Numbered from the stretch's first letter, positions 26,180 to 36,113 are shown. The stretch: 38,241 nt of DNA from Lachnospiraceae bacterium (GCA_029226225.1 JAQXXU010000015.1:1-38241); one strand, 5' to 3'. A program made the numbers and translations. Notes: generated by a model from the letters alone, not told the origin.

Positions 26180-27392
26180 GCAGAAACAACCTTCCATCCT
26201 CGATATAGCTGTTACACGTAGACAGTGTCAGCAGCTCGTCTCCGGCCTTCACGCTCATGCCTCCGTTTACAACCATCGCACCTACACTTTCGGTGAATGC
26301 ATTCCATTCGTTCTCATTTTTGGCCTGGATGAAATTATAGTAACGGAATGAGTTATCATCGGCCTTTTTTACCTTTGCGAGACATACGGCCACAAGCTCG
26401 TATTCTCTGTGTTCATAGATGGTGTCGAACTTTATCGTTGTGTGCTCGTTGAAGTATTTCTCACTTAAAAAATTCTTCAGTTCTCCGAACATAGAACCGT
26501 TATTCATATTATGCCCATAGATGATCGTATTCGTGGTCGGATTTACCGCATCACTTCGATAGTCCATGAAAAGAGCTCCCGCCGTGCTGTTCTTCCCATC
26601 GAATGAATGGGTCAGGTAGTATGAATTATCCTTGGACTTCATGACCGGATAGTTGATGTCTGTGCCATCTATCTTCAGCCAGCCGATCAGGTTCGGATTC
26701 TGTGCTTTAAGCTGCCTGTAATCTTTCAGGACCTTAAGGTCACTTTCCTTCACGGTCTTAGTCCGCTTGAAAGGATCCTTCCCTTTCAGTTCCGCCGACT
26801 TATCTGATGATGCCTTACCTGCACTGTCAGCCGTCTGAGTGTTTGTCTGGGCCTGGAGATTCTTCAGCTTTCTCGTATTCAGGTAGTCGTCCAGCTGGTT
26901 GAAGCCGAAGTATGAAAAAAGCACCACAGCCGCTGTGATCACGACCATACCGATGTATCTCTGCGGACGGACCTTTTTCTCAGCTGTGTCGACCACTTCT
27001 TTATCCTTCAGGAGTCCTACGGACTTATCTGCCACCATATCGCCTATATGAGAAAAATAGTCCTCTCCGATCTTCGTCTTGAAAGTGATCTTTCCATCAC
27101 GGATAGTATTGTAGAGTCTAAGTACCAGCTGCGGTTCTGTCAGGTCTACTTTCTCTTCGATCAGCTGGATCTTCTTCAGGTCATTCTGTCCATCCCTGTA
27201 CTCATGGAAACTGTCAAAATAATACTCTCCGAGCTTGAACTTCCTGACTCCGTTCACATCTACGACGCCATCACTCCCGGCCGCTTCAGCGTCTGATGAT
27301 GCTTCCGGTTCAGCGTTCTTCTCCGCCTCTTTCTCCTTTTTTTCCTTCTCTACGTAGGGCCGCATAGCCTCATCGATTTCATTATTCCTCAT
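26157..27392 (-). CDS. Class B-like sortase with ~145-aa cytosolic N-terminal domain
   Basis: C-term catalytic pattern IIYGHNMNNGSMFG (His), LLTLSTC (Cys), EDGRLFLLAKR (Arg); single TM YIGMVVITAAVVLFSYFGF. Confidence 0.92.
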   Translation of the reverse strand: MRNNEIDEAMRPYVEKEKKEKEAEKNAEPEASSDAEAAGSDGVVDVNGVRKFKLGEYYFDSFHEYRDGQNDLKKIQLIEEKVDLTEPQLVLRLYNTIRDGKITFKTKIGEDYFSHIGDMVADKSVGLLKDKEVVDTAEKKVRPQRYIGMVVITAAVVLFSYFGFNQLDDYLNTRKLKNLQAQTNTQTADSAGKASSDKSAELKGKDPFKRTKTVKESDLKVLKDYRQLKAQNPNLIGWLKIDGTDINYPVMKSKDNSYYLTHSFDGKNSTAGALFMDYRSDAVNPTTNTIIYGHNMNNGSMFGELKNFLSEKYFNEHTTIKFDTIYEHREYELVAVCLAKVKKADDNSFRYYNFIQAKNENEWNAFTESVGAMVVNGGMSVKAGDELLTLSTCNSYIEDGRLFLLAKRVNG

Positions 27393-27399
27393 AACGAGT

Positions 27400-27428
27400 A
27401 TATTATCACTGAATTATAAATACGTCAA
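27400..27428 (-). promoter_or_regulatory. Consensus promoter of the sortase gene
   Basis: Minus strand TTGACG-17 bp-TAATAT, 7 nt from the ATG. Confidence 0.75.
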
Positions 27429-27459
27429 AAAACTGGTGAGCTTTTTCAGCTCACCAGTT
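27425..27459 (-). terminator. Intrinsic terminator of the giant surface-protein gene
   Basis: Minus strand AACTGGTGAGCT-gaaaa-AGCTCACCAGTT followed by TTTTTTG (12-bp stem). Confidence 0.9.
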
Positions 27460-27508
27460 AACAGATGCTTATCCATTCTCTAAGACATTCGCAAAATAGC
27501 CTTCTGCC

Positions 27509-30500
27509 TTACTTCGCTTTCACTGTCTTACCAGCAGAATACTTGCTGAAGCTGCGCTTCACGCCTGACTGCCTGTAAGAGATGACTTTGTAGGTGTACT
27601 TTCTGCCGCTCTTCAGGCCCGTGTTCGTAAATGAAGTGCTCTTAGTAGTCTTAACACGAGTCCACTTCTTTGAACCGGCTGTCTTACGGTATACCATGTA
27701 GCCAGTAGCGTTATTCACCTTATTCCAGGTCAGCTTGATCTTACCCTTACCAGTGCTCTTGGCTGAGGTGATCTTCGGCTGTGTAGTCGATGTCGCTATC
27801 TGCTGTACAGATGCTGTACTGTAACCATTCTGCCCGTTCGCCGTGATGTAGCTCTGAATACCTACAGTATAGAGAACTCCACGAGTCAGACCGGTCAGAT
27901 ATGTAGACTTCTTGCTGCTGCTCAGGTTCACCTGCTTCTGTGAACCATTCTCCGGAGCGTAGAATATACGATATCCATCTACTCCACTGACTTTCTTCCA
28001 GGTCACCTTCAGACGACCGCTCGGCATAGCAGTAACTATCATCTGTGGAGCAGCTTTGACATTTATAGCAAAGTAGATATTCGCTACTCCGGTGTAGTTA
28101 TTGATACCAGTAATGGTCACTGTAGCCATACCAGGCTGCGTATTATTATAATACGTATAGGTAAAATCAGCCGTTCCATCATTCGATGTCGGGGAACCTG
28201 TCAGCAGGTTCGTGCCATCGGTTATACGGATATCCGGTGTGTGTGCCTTTCCGTTATAATCCACATCAGCCAGAGGCGTGATCGATGTAGTGTTTATATC
28301 CCTTGCCTGGATAGCATAATTATAAGGTATAGTTACTGTCTGTCCATGGCTTGTGATAGTGATCTGCATTCGTACATTTCCTGCATTGATGCACGCATCA
28401 CCATCAGAGGTACTCGAATATACTACAGAATCAGTCGGATATACAGTTCCCTGCTTATCAGTAACTACCGGTACCGGCTTATGAGCTTGGCGGTCATATA
28501 CGTAGTTCGCGGCGACACCCAGGATGTTATACATCGAGGAATCATTTCCTATATCGAACTGTACAGTCCTTGTTCCCTCGTAGTACTTGCCTTCTGCTGT
28601 AAAAATGGCCGTTCCCTTTGTCCTGAACGAATCAGTCGAAGTAATGCTCAACGTATAGTCAGTACCCAGCTTCAGGTCATTACCGCCGGCCTTTATCGTG
28701 GCACCCGAAAGTTCCGTGATCGGCTGTCCAGTGTACATCTGCTTAGGGATGATGAAGGTAGAGGTCTTGTCATTCAGGTCGGCGTAGATGGTAAATGGCA
28801 GATCCTTTGAACCGGTATAGTTGCCAATACCAGTTATTTTTGCATTCGCTGCACCAGCATTTGTGTTATCAGTGTAGGTAATAGCGAAGTCTCTATCCTG
28901 AGTCAATGTAACAGCCCCCTGTGTACCAGAATATGTGACTGTTATCTTCGGTGTGATCGCACTTCCTGTATACTTTCTACGTGTGATACCATCTGTAAAC
29001 GCTGCAAAAATACCATTATTATCTGACAGATCTACACCAAGTATCTTGAAGTAAACCGTCTTAGAACCCTCGTAGTTCGTAGGCTTAACAGTTACTGATG
29101 CTGTGCCGGCAGCATTATTATTTGCATAGGTTACCGTATAATTACTTGCGGCCATAGGCGTTTTTACATTATTCGCGCCTAATGTATAAACGCTCACTTC
29201 CGGCCGTATCTCAGCTCCCTGATACTGAACTGAGTACATACCACTTGAATCCATCTGCAGTCCCGGAAGCTCTACACCCCAAGTATTTCCAGATGCCGGC
29301 CATATAGTGAACTTGATCTCTTTTGTTCCATACAGGGGGCCATCTGTAGCTGTAAGTATTATTGAGTACTGACCAGCATTGACTGCTTCACTCGGATTTT
29401 GTGGAGTATACTGAACATCAGCTATATTTATTTTACTATTAGCTGAGTTCAGCGTATATGTAGGTACATGGTTCTGACCATCATAGCGTATAGTACCTCC
29501 ATTTACCGTATAAGTAGTATACGACTCAAAAGGATGACCTATTCTGAATGTCTTCTTAAGTGCTCCAGTATAATCTCCTGTTCCTGATATAGTCACCTGT
29601 GGGAGTTCTGTTGCGACAAATGTATCGTCAAAAGCTCTCATTTCCTCAAGTGTTCCACAGGCCTTTATTGCATTTGCTGTTGGCCTTACACTAAAGTTCT
29701 CAGAGTCATTATTTATTATCTGATCACCTTTCCTGACAGTCGGTGTTACTTCACTGCCAGTCCACTCAGCATCATCTACACGGAACTGAGAATCCATGTT
29801 CGAGATATCTTCCTGATTTACTTTCCATGTAAATGTCTTGACCGATCCTCCAAGTAACCGTCCACCCGGAAGCGCTGTTAACGTAACTGTATATGAGCCT
29901 GCGTGTAACGGTCTATCAGTAGGTCCTTCAGTTACCGCTGTCCCATTTCCATCTGTTTCTCTCTTAAAGCTGAAAGTATAATCTGCCGGTTTAGTGCCAC
30001 TGGTGTTGCTGTATAGCAGCTTATACTGTGCATTATTTCCTCTAGGTATATACAGCTGTATGTATCTATCGGGATTCAGATAGTCTCCACCATTATCACC
30101 GAAAGTAGCATAGTTTGTATCACCTATCAGCGTAGCTTTTGCTATATCCAACTGGTTGATCACATAAGTAGTAGTTGCTGTTCCTTTAAAGTTACTACCT
30201 GATGTCTGGTCTTCTTTATACAGACCTGTCATAGTCATGGTAACTGTAACACCTGACTTGGTATTCTCCGTATATTCAGATTTAAACTGTACATCGTCTA
30301 CCTGAACCTTACCATCTATTCCATTAATCGTCACGTATTCAGGTGTTACCTCAGCCCCTCCCTGATAATATTGATCTTCTGCTTTGACCTTAGCTGTTGA
30401 TAGATCAAATGGTGCTATAGTAAAAGTGCCCATATTCGCTGAGCCTGCATAGTTTCCTTTTGCACTGACCAGATAGTTCCTAGTTCCTGCATTGGTCAGG

Positions 30501-33500
30501 CCGCCAACGAACGTCACATCATAATCTTTTCCCTTGTGCAGATAAGCTTTTGATCCATCTGACTTCTCATAATATACCTTATTATTGAACTTTAAGTCGT
30601 CAACAGTCAGTTCTTTGCCATTATACGTTCCTATAGTTCCAAGACTTTCGGCTTTCAGATTATTGTCGAGATCTATAGCCCTGATCGAATATGTAGTATC
30701 TGGTCTGCTATCGCTGAAGTATTTACTCCTATTAGTTTCTCCTATTTCTACTGTGTATGTACCTACGTCTGCAGATGTGGTTCCTGCGTTTAATGTATAG
30801 TTCTCATAGGTGGTTGTTGTTCCATCACCTGAAGTCTCTTCTCTTTCCAGCGTCTGACCATTCAGGGTTACTGTTACCTGATCCTGCTTGTATGGGTCTG
30901 TTCCATCATATGTATATTCACGATCCCAGCCGAACTTCACCTCAGTCTGCGACAGATCATACTTTATATAAAGAATTAACTCTGATGACTGTCCAGTTCC
31001 TGTTGGTCCCTCTATATTTATGATGTATTTTCCTGGTTCGGTCAACGTAGGAGTCGGTGTCTCTGTGTCACTACTTCCAGTTCTTGGGTCATATGCTCCA
31101 TACTCACCTTTTATGCTTACTGCATCACCGGTCTTATGATCCTTATCCTGTTTTTCGAGAGTCACATTATTCGTAGAAAATGGACTTTTTATAGAAAGAT
31201 CTCCATTTCCTAACGTATAACCATTTGCCCTGTATGGGAGCTCCAGCTCATCCGTACCGTTTTTCGTCCACTTGAGACCGGAACGGCTTTCTATAACTTT
31301 CAGATATATGGTATAACTTGTACCATCATATGGACTTCCATCAGCACCATCTATTGTTATATCTACATTTCCAGTCGATGTAATCTTTGATGGAGTTACA
31401 GTAAAGTCTTTCTCATCAGCATTCAGGCGTACTGAAGTATTTGGTATAGATATCCTTATACTATCGAGTGAGAGTACTGTGCCATCCTCATACTTAAAGC
31501 CATTATCACCATCCGTATATACTATAAGTCTTTCGTTTTTATTAACCGGAAGTTTTATACCAGATACTGTATACTTATTCTTATCGTTCAGATCTCCCAG
31601 ATTACCTTTGACCATATACGATACTGTACTTATTCCCGCATAGTCCCCACTTGCAGTTATTGTGACAGTCTTCTTTCCCGGATAAGTAAAATACTTATCG
31701 TCTGAAGTACGATCCAGGGTATAATATTTTGCATCTACAACTTTTTTTCCGCTTTTGTCGTTTACTGTAAGCTTCGGACGGTCAGGATCACTGCCTGTTT
31801 TACTATCAGCACTAGTCAGGATTGGCTTAGGAGTTTTCGCTGTTACTGTCTTATTATCAGTTCCTGAAGTCTCGAAGCCATCATAGTCCACTTCGCTTGG
31901 ACTGAAGCTTGCCTTTATATTTGGATTCTCGTCCATGCTCTTTACAGTATACGATTTAGTGATTTCGCCCGTTAGTCCAGTAGTATTTTCTGAATTATGG
32001 TCATCATCCTGGCCCTTCATTCGTATAGTTACAGTGTATGTTCCCTCATCAGAAAAATATGATGCTTTGTTCGTCGTTTTACCGTCGAGAGGGTTTACCT
32101 GAGTAGTGTCGTTACTAATGGCGCTTGTCGACGGGCCTGTCGTTGTTACGTTGGTTACTGTTGTATTACTACTGCCGCTCTGATTGTTGTATGTAATAGT
32201 AAACCGATCCGTTTTTTCGCTTTTAGTTACTACGTTATTATTGTCTTTAGTTATATATGTAGAGAACACATAGCTATGTCCATCCTTATCCTTATAAATG
32301 ATGTAATAGCTCTCTGGATCTACCTGCGTATTAGTTGATATCTGCTTCAACCCCACTTCTGGGAATACCGGATCACCATTGTAAGCATTCTCAGCTGTAA
32401 ATGGACTAATCTCGTAGTCAGAGCTATTTGTGATATTTACCTTATTCAAATCTATATGATAGGTTCCTGAATAGTGAATTCCACGACCTATAGCATCTAC
32501 TTTCTGACTTTCCAGATTCGCCAGTGTATAGTCACTGTTATCTCCCGGCTTAAGAAGAGTTCCATCTAAGCTACTGCCTGTCCACACATTTGGAGCCTGC
32601 CATGAGATGTAGTCTGTTACATCTTTTGGCTCGCTAGTTTCTGGTTTATTCCAAACATTACTGCCAGACTGTTTTGATACATATATGGTCTGTCCAGCGT
32701 TTTTAGGCTTGACATAGATTTTAATCTCATCCTGCATTTTGGCAAGATCTTTATACGTATCAAGAGCATCAGTGTTAACAGTTACCTTTATATCTCCATC
32801 TTCTTTTGTACCGTTATCAGACTTATACGCTCTATTAAGGTTCAGCGGAGCAATCCTATATCTAGTGTATTCGTCTGCATCAATTGTTCCGTATATATAG
32901 CTGGATCCATTTTTGGCAGTAATTGTCACTTTTTTGTAGCCCGCACTTGAATCTACCGGCTCAGATACTTCGTAGTCTACTCCTTCTTCAAGCTGTTTAT
33001 ATACCGGATTATTGTCTTTCGTATTTGTACCTGTCTTAACCGCAAGAACAAACTTCGGTGTTACATTTTCTCCATAATAAGTGAGACCCTCGCTGCTTCC
33101 AGTTATGTTTTCACCGGTATACGGGTCATATAACTGTACAAGGATATTAGGAGCTTTTGATACATCTTTTCCGAGATTTGCCTTATTGCTTATATCGTAT
33201 CCCTTGCTGGCAGATAGCTCTCTTTTTCCTGTATAGTTACCTTTTCCGGTTATGGTTATGGTTTTCCTAGAACCAGCAGTGTCGTCTCCAGTTACAGCGA
33301 TATCATAATTATCCTTCTGAGAAATATTATCCTTCTGAGAAATCTCAACCGGACTCTTATCTGCATTTATCAGCGACTTATATGTCACCTTGGCTGTTGC
33401 GTTTCCATCGGCATCCAAAGAAGCTGTTGCATTTATAGGTGAATCGTCAGTTTCACTAAGGCTCAGTGGATTTACGCTGAACTCTACATATACCGTACCA

Positions 33501-35692
33501 GTATAGCTAACTCCATCCCCCTGAAGTTTTGCTGTCCATTTCCATCCTTTACTCTTGCCCGATGCGTTATTGCTAGCTTCAGGCCATGTGTGATCGGTTA
33601 CCGGTTCCACAGATATGGATATTCCTGTACCGTTTCTTACTGCATTCTGCGCTGAGGCACCTCCGATGCCAAGTCTGAAATCTGGTTTCTCAGATTCTAT
33701 CGGATCAAATACTGTGCTTACATCAGCATCTGTTCCTATAGTAATTTTACCGTCTTTTCCACTGCCCGATGTAATTGTCCCTATTTTTGTAGTACCTAGA
33801 TAGACTACTGTACCTACTGATTCAAGATTTCCTTTACTTATAGTAAAAGTTTTTGTTATGGAACCTGAATAATTATTTATGAAATTAACGGTCGCTGTAC
33901 CAGTAGAACCTATTTCCCCATCGTTATTTCCATATGACACAGTATAATCTTTACCTTCAGTTAGTGTCAGAGCATCTGACCTGGTTGGTGTATATGTTAT
34001 GGTAGGTTTTGGTTCTACCTTTTCTCCACCAGCATAGGCTGCTGTATCTAGGCCAGTCAAAGTCATACCGTTCGCTAAGTTACCATTTGAATCAACCGCC
34101 TGTTTCGGAGCTATGGTGTACTTAACCGGCACTGAACCAGCATAATGTCCACGGCCTATCACATTCAGTGTATAAGTGCCTGCATCCACACTATTAACTC
34201 CGTTCTTATCTATGTAGTAGTCACCGTTTGTGCCGACGCCATCTTCATAATTGCTTGATTGTGTCAGTGTAGTATTTCCGCTCTTTACTGTAACAGTCGG
34301 TGTCTGATCTTGCCCATTATATGTTAATTCAGCTGGCTGGCCCACCATATCTGCTGTCAAATCTCTCGCACCTACAGAGTAATTTATTGTTATTTTTTCA
34401 TAGTTGAGATCCTTTGGCATTTCTACTGTCAAATAACAATCTGATCCCACTTCTGCATTTTTACTATTACTACTATATGTAATTTGTCCTACTGTACCGT
34501 CCTTATTATCACCGCCACCTATTCTCCGCGCTGTTCCAGATGACGTATTTGTTGAAATCCAAACCTGCGGTTCGACTTTTTCACCAGTATATGGAAAAGT
34601 CTTCATCGCGCGTCCTCTACGTGTATCAAATGTTACATCATGCTCTGTGCCATTTGTTTCCCTTAGTTTAATAGTGTAAGTTCCATCCTGAATAACAGAC
34701 TGATATGTATCATATGTAATATCAATACCCTTTATATAATCCAGAATTCCATTTGTCCCAACATCTGCTTTTACATCATTCTGGAAGTCTGGAGTTGTTC
34801 TTATCTTTATAATGCCAGTATTTTTCCCATAACCAGTCCCATTTTGCTCTGGCACTATGTTCTCTCCCTCAATGCTTTCCTTTGTCATTTTATAAGTATA
34901 TAACTCTTTACCATCCTTATCTTTTACAACATAGGTCGCTGTAATAGATGGATCAGTAAATCTCTCCCCATGATTATGATCAAAGTATGAAATCCTGTAA
35001 TATTTCTTCCCATCCCCATCTGTCACAGGAACATTTGTATGGTATGTATCATCAAACGAAATCTGCCACCCTCCCATTTTTTGATTATTTATAAGATTTC
35101 CACTAGCGTCTGTCGTCTCCGCCTCAACACTGGCAATTTCATTTTCTGCAGAACTAGTAGCATTATCTTTCTTCGGACTATTTGATTTTTTAGCCTTTTT
35201 AGGAACTATATTCGATAGCTGCTCTACGCCTTTCTTTGTCGCTGTTCCTGTATAGTCACCAATACCCTTGACAGTAACTGTATATGTATATCTATATTTC
35301 TTTGAATTTATTTTTTTTGTGGCGGTCTGCTTTGCAGTAGCTGTATAGTCTGTGTCAAGTGCAAGGAGTGTCTTCCCCACTTTTATCTGTCCAGCAGTAA
35401 CCTTTTTAGTCTTTACATCTACAGTAAAAACAGCGTCTTCTACAGCACTTTTTAACTCATCGTCTGTACTGAATGACAGTTTTGCTTGCGCACCGACTTT
35501 TGCCTCTTTTTTTTGCATTTCGCCAGAGCTCGTATCGTTGACATTTTCATCAACTTTATTATCGGTTGCTTGTTCCGTCAATTCGCCTGCTTTTGCTGTC
35601 AGCAGGTTTACATCCACACCTGACGATGTCACTATCGTGAGCGCCGCCATTGTGATCGCTGCTATTCTCTTTAATAATCCTCTTGTCTCCAT
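27509..35692 (-). CDS. Giant (2727 aa) secreted multi-repeat surface protein, Ig-like/MBG-type modules and C-terminal fibronectin type III domains
   Basis: Signal peptide METRGLLKRIAAITMAALTIVTSS; >=12 modules ending in [GN]xYxG...F.I (e.g. GIGNYTGSKDLPFTI, GRGHYAGSVPVKYTI); C-term FN3-like repeats. SD gtggagg before ATG. Confidence 0.93.
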   Translation of the reverse strand: METRGLLKRIAAITMAALTIVTSSGVDVNLLTAKAGELTEQATDNKVDENVNDTSSGEMQKKEAKVGAQAKLSFSTDDELKSAVEDAVFTVDVKTKKVTAGQIKVGKTLLALDTDYTATAKQTATKKINSKKYRYTYTVTVKGIGDYTGTATKKGVEQLSNIVPKKAKKSNSPKKDNATSSAENEIASVEAETTDASGNLINNQKMGGWQISFDDTYHTNVPVTDGDGKKYYRISYFDHNHGERFTDPSITATYVVKDKDGKELYTYKMTKESIEGENIVPEQNGTGYGKNTGIIKIRTTPDFQNDVKADVGTNGILDYIKGIDITYDTYQSVIQDGTYTIKLRETNGTEHDVTFDTRRGRAMKTFPYTGEKVEPQVWISTNTSSGTARRIGGGDNKDGTVGQITYSSNSKNAEVGSDCYLTVEMPKDLNYEKITINYSVGARDLTADMVGQPAELTYNGQDQTPTVTVKSGNTTLTQSSNYEDGVGTNGDYYIDKNGVNSVDAGTYTLNVIGRGHYAGSVPVKYTIAPKQAVDSNGNLANGMTLTGLDTAAYAGGEKVEPKPTITYTPTRSDALTLTEGKDYTVSYGNNDGEIGSTGTATVNFINNYSGSITKTFTISKGNLESVGTVVYLGTTKIGTITSGSGKDGKITIGTDADVSTVFDPIESEKPDFRLGIGGASAQNAVRNGTGISISVEPVTDHTWPEASNNASGKSKGWKWTAKLQGDGVSYTGTVYVEFSVNPLSLSETDDSPINATASLDADGNATAKVTYKSLINADKSPVEISQKDNISQKDNYDIAVTGDDTAGSRKTITITGKGNYTGKRELSASKGYDISNKANLGKDVSKAPNILVQLYDPYTGENITGSSEGLTYYGENVTPKFVLAVKTGTNTKDNNPVYKQLEEGVDYEVSEPVDSSAGYKKVTITAKNGSSYIYGTIDADEYTRYRIAPLNLNRAYKSDNGTKEDGDIKVTVNTDALDTYKDLAKMQDEIKIYVKPKNAGQTIYVSKQSGSNVWNKPETSEPKDVTDYISWQAPNVWTGSSLDGTLLKPGDNSDYTLANLESQKVDAIGRGIHYSGTYHIDLNKVNITNSSDYEISPFTAENAYNGDPVFPEVGLKQISTNTQVDPESYYIIYKDKDGHSYVFSTYITKDNNNVVTKSEKTDRFTITYNNQSGSSNTTVTNVTTTGPSTSAISNDTTQVNPLDGKTTNKASYFSDEGTYTVTIRMKGQDDDHNSENTTGLTGEITKSYTVKSMDENPNIKASFSPSEVDYDGFETSGTDNKTVTAKTPKPILTSADSKTGSDPDRPKLTVNDKSGKKVVDAKYYTLDRTSDDKYFTYPGKKTVTITASGDYAGISTVSYMVKGNLGDLNDKNKYTVSGIKLPVNKNERLIVYTDGDNGFKYEDGTVLSLDSIRISIPNTSVRLNADEKDFTVTPSKITSTGNVDITIDGADGSPYDGTSYTIYLKVIESRSGLKWTKNGTDELELPYRANGYTLGNGDLSIKSPFSTNNVTLEKQDKDHKTGDAVSIKGEYGAYDPRTGSSDTETPTPTLTEPGKYIINIEGPTGTGQSSELILYIKYDLSQTEVKFGWDREYTYDGTDPYKQDQVTVTLNGQTLEREETSGDGTTTTYENYTLNAGTTSADVGTYTVEIGETNRSKYFSDSRPDTTYSIRAIDLDNNLKAESLGTIGTYNGKELTVDDLKFNNKVYYEKSDGSKAYLHKGKDYDVTFVGGLTNAGTRNYLVSAKGNYAGSANMGTFTIAPFDLSTAKVKAEDQYYQGGAEVTPEYVTINGIDGKVQVDDVQFKSEYTENTKSGVTVTMTMTGLYKEDQTSGSNFKGTATTTYVINQLDIAKATLIGDTNYATFGDNGGDYLNPDRYIQLYIPRGNNAQYKLLYSNTSGTKPADYTFSFKRETDGNGTAVTEGPTDRPLHAGSYTVTLTALPGGRLLGGSVKTFTWKVNQEDISNMDSQFRVDDAEWTGSEVTPTVRKGDQIINNDSENFSVRPTANAIKACGTLEEMRAFDDTFVATELPQVTISGTGDYTGALKKTFRIGHPFESYTTYTVNGGTIRYDGQNHVPTYTLNSANSKINIADVQYTPQNPSEAVNAGQYSIILTATDGPLYGTKEIKFTIWPASGNTWGVELPGLQMDSSGMYSVQYQGAEIRPEVSVYTLGANNVKTPMAASNYTVTYANNNAAGTASVTVKPTNYEGSKTVYFKILGVDLSDNNGIFAAFTDGITRRKYTGSAITPKITVTYSGTQGAVTLTQDRDFAITYTDNTNAGAANAKITGIGNYTGSKDLPFTIYADLNDKTSTFIIPKQMYTGQPITELSGATIKAGGNDLKLGTDYTLSITSTDSFRTKGTAIFTAEGKYYEGTRTVQFDIGNDSSMYNILGVAANYVYDRQAHKPVPVVTDKQGTVYPTDSVVYSSTSDGDACINAGNVRMQITITSHGQTVTIPYNYAIQARDINTTSITPLADVDYNGKAHTPDIRITDGTNLLTGSPTSNDGTADFTYTYYNNTQPGMATVTITGINNYTGVANIYFAINVKAAPQMIVTAMPSGRLKVTWKKVSGVDGYRIFYAPENGSQKQVNLSSSKKSTYLTGLTRGVLYTVGIQSYITANGQNGYSTASVQQIATSTTQPKITSAKSTGKGKIKLTWNKVNNATGYMVYRKTAGSKKWTRVKTTKSTSFTNTGLKSGRKYTYKVISYRQSGVKRSFSKYSAGKTVKAK
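33308..33343 (-). repeat. Perfect 18-bp x2 in-frame tandem duplication inside the giant gene
   Basis: attatccttctgagaaat x2, encoding ISQKDN-ISQKDN. Confidence 0.85.
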
Positions 35693-35867
35693 GTATTACC
35701 TCCACTTGTGTTCCTTGTGGTTTTCTTGCAAACTCTCGTCTTTCTGCCACCTACCGTTTAGGCGCACTTACAGTATATCTAATTATTATTTCGGCGGACT
35801 TTATAAATAGTTTACCATATTTTTGTCCTTTAGGTGGTGATTTTTTCAATTTATTTATTTCTCCACT

Positions 35868-35893
35868 AAAAAAGGCGCCCTCAGGCGCCTTTT
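35868..35893. terminator. Bidirectional-type terminator after the small ORF
   Basis: aaaaaaggcgcc-ctca-ggcgcctttt; T-run on minus strand. Confidence 0.85.
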
Positions 35894-35898
35894 CGGAT

Positions 35899-36093
35899 TC
35901 AGATCTCATAAAACATCGAGCGTTCTTTTACAAAGTTTGCGAAGCGTGGTAATGCAAACGAATAGCCCAGCGTGAGCTGTGACATTTCAGCTGATTTCTC
36001 ATTCGGCAGATCAAATACCTGCTGATATTTTTTTGCTATAGCAGCCATGTTCAGAGGAGCGAGATTTATCTTTGGAGCTCTGTAAAGAAACAT
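35899..36093 (-). CDS. 64-aa orphan small protein downstream of ABC exporter
   Basis: MFLYRAPKINLAPLNMAAIAKKYQQVFDLPNEKSAEMSQLTLGYSFALPRFANFVKERSMFYEI; SD GGAG 8 nt before ATG, stop directly before a terminator. Confidence 0.55.
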   Translation of the reverse strand: MFLYRAPKINLAPLNMAAIAKKYQQVFDLPNEKSAEMSQLTLGYSFALPRFANFVKERSMFYEI

Positions 36094-36113
36094 AGCATTA
36101 TCTCCATGCTGTC

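Noticed and set aside
28241-28810. 189-aa plus-strand ORF inside the giant adhesin gene
   Set aside because: Antisense to a clear signal-peptide/repeat protein; Ser/Arg/Ile-rich composition typical of shadow ORFs.
35690-35840. Possible c-di-GMP-I (GEMM)-like leader upstream of the giant adhesin: GCCTAAACGGTAGGTGGC, plus a long-range CCACCTA/TAGGTGG pairing
   Set aside because: Only the CCTAA...GGTAGG half is similar; the GGCAAACC, GAAA loop and GACGCAAAGCC elements are missing. An Infernal search with the GEMM covariance model would decide.
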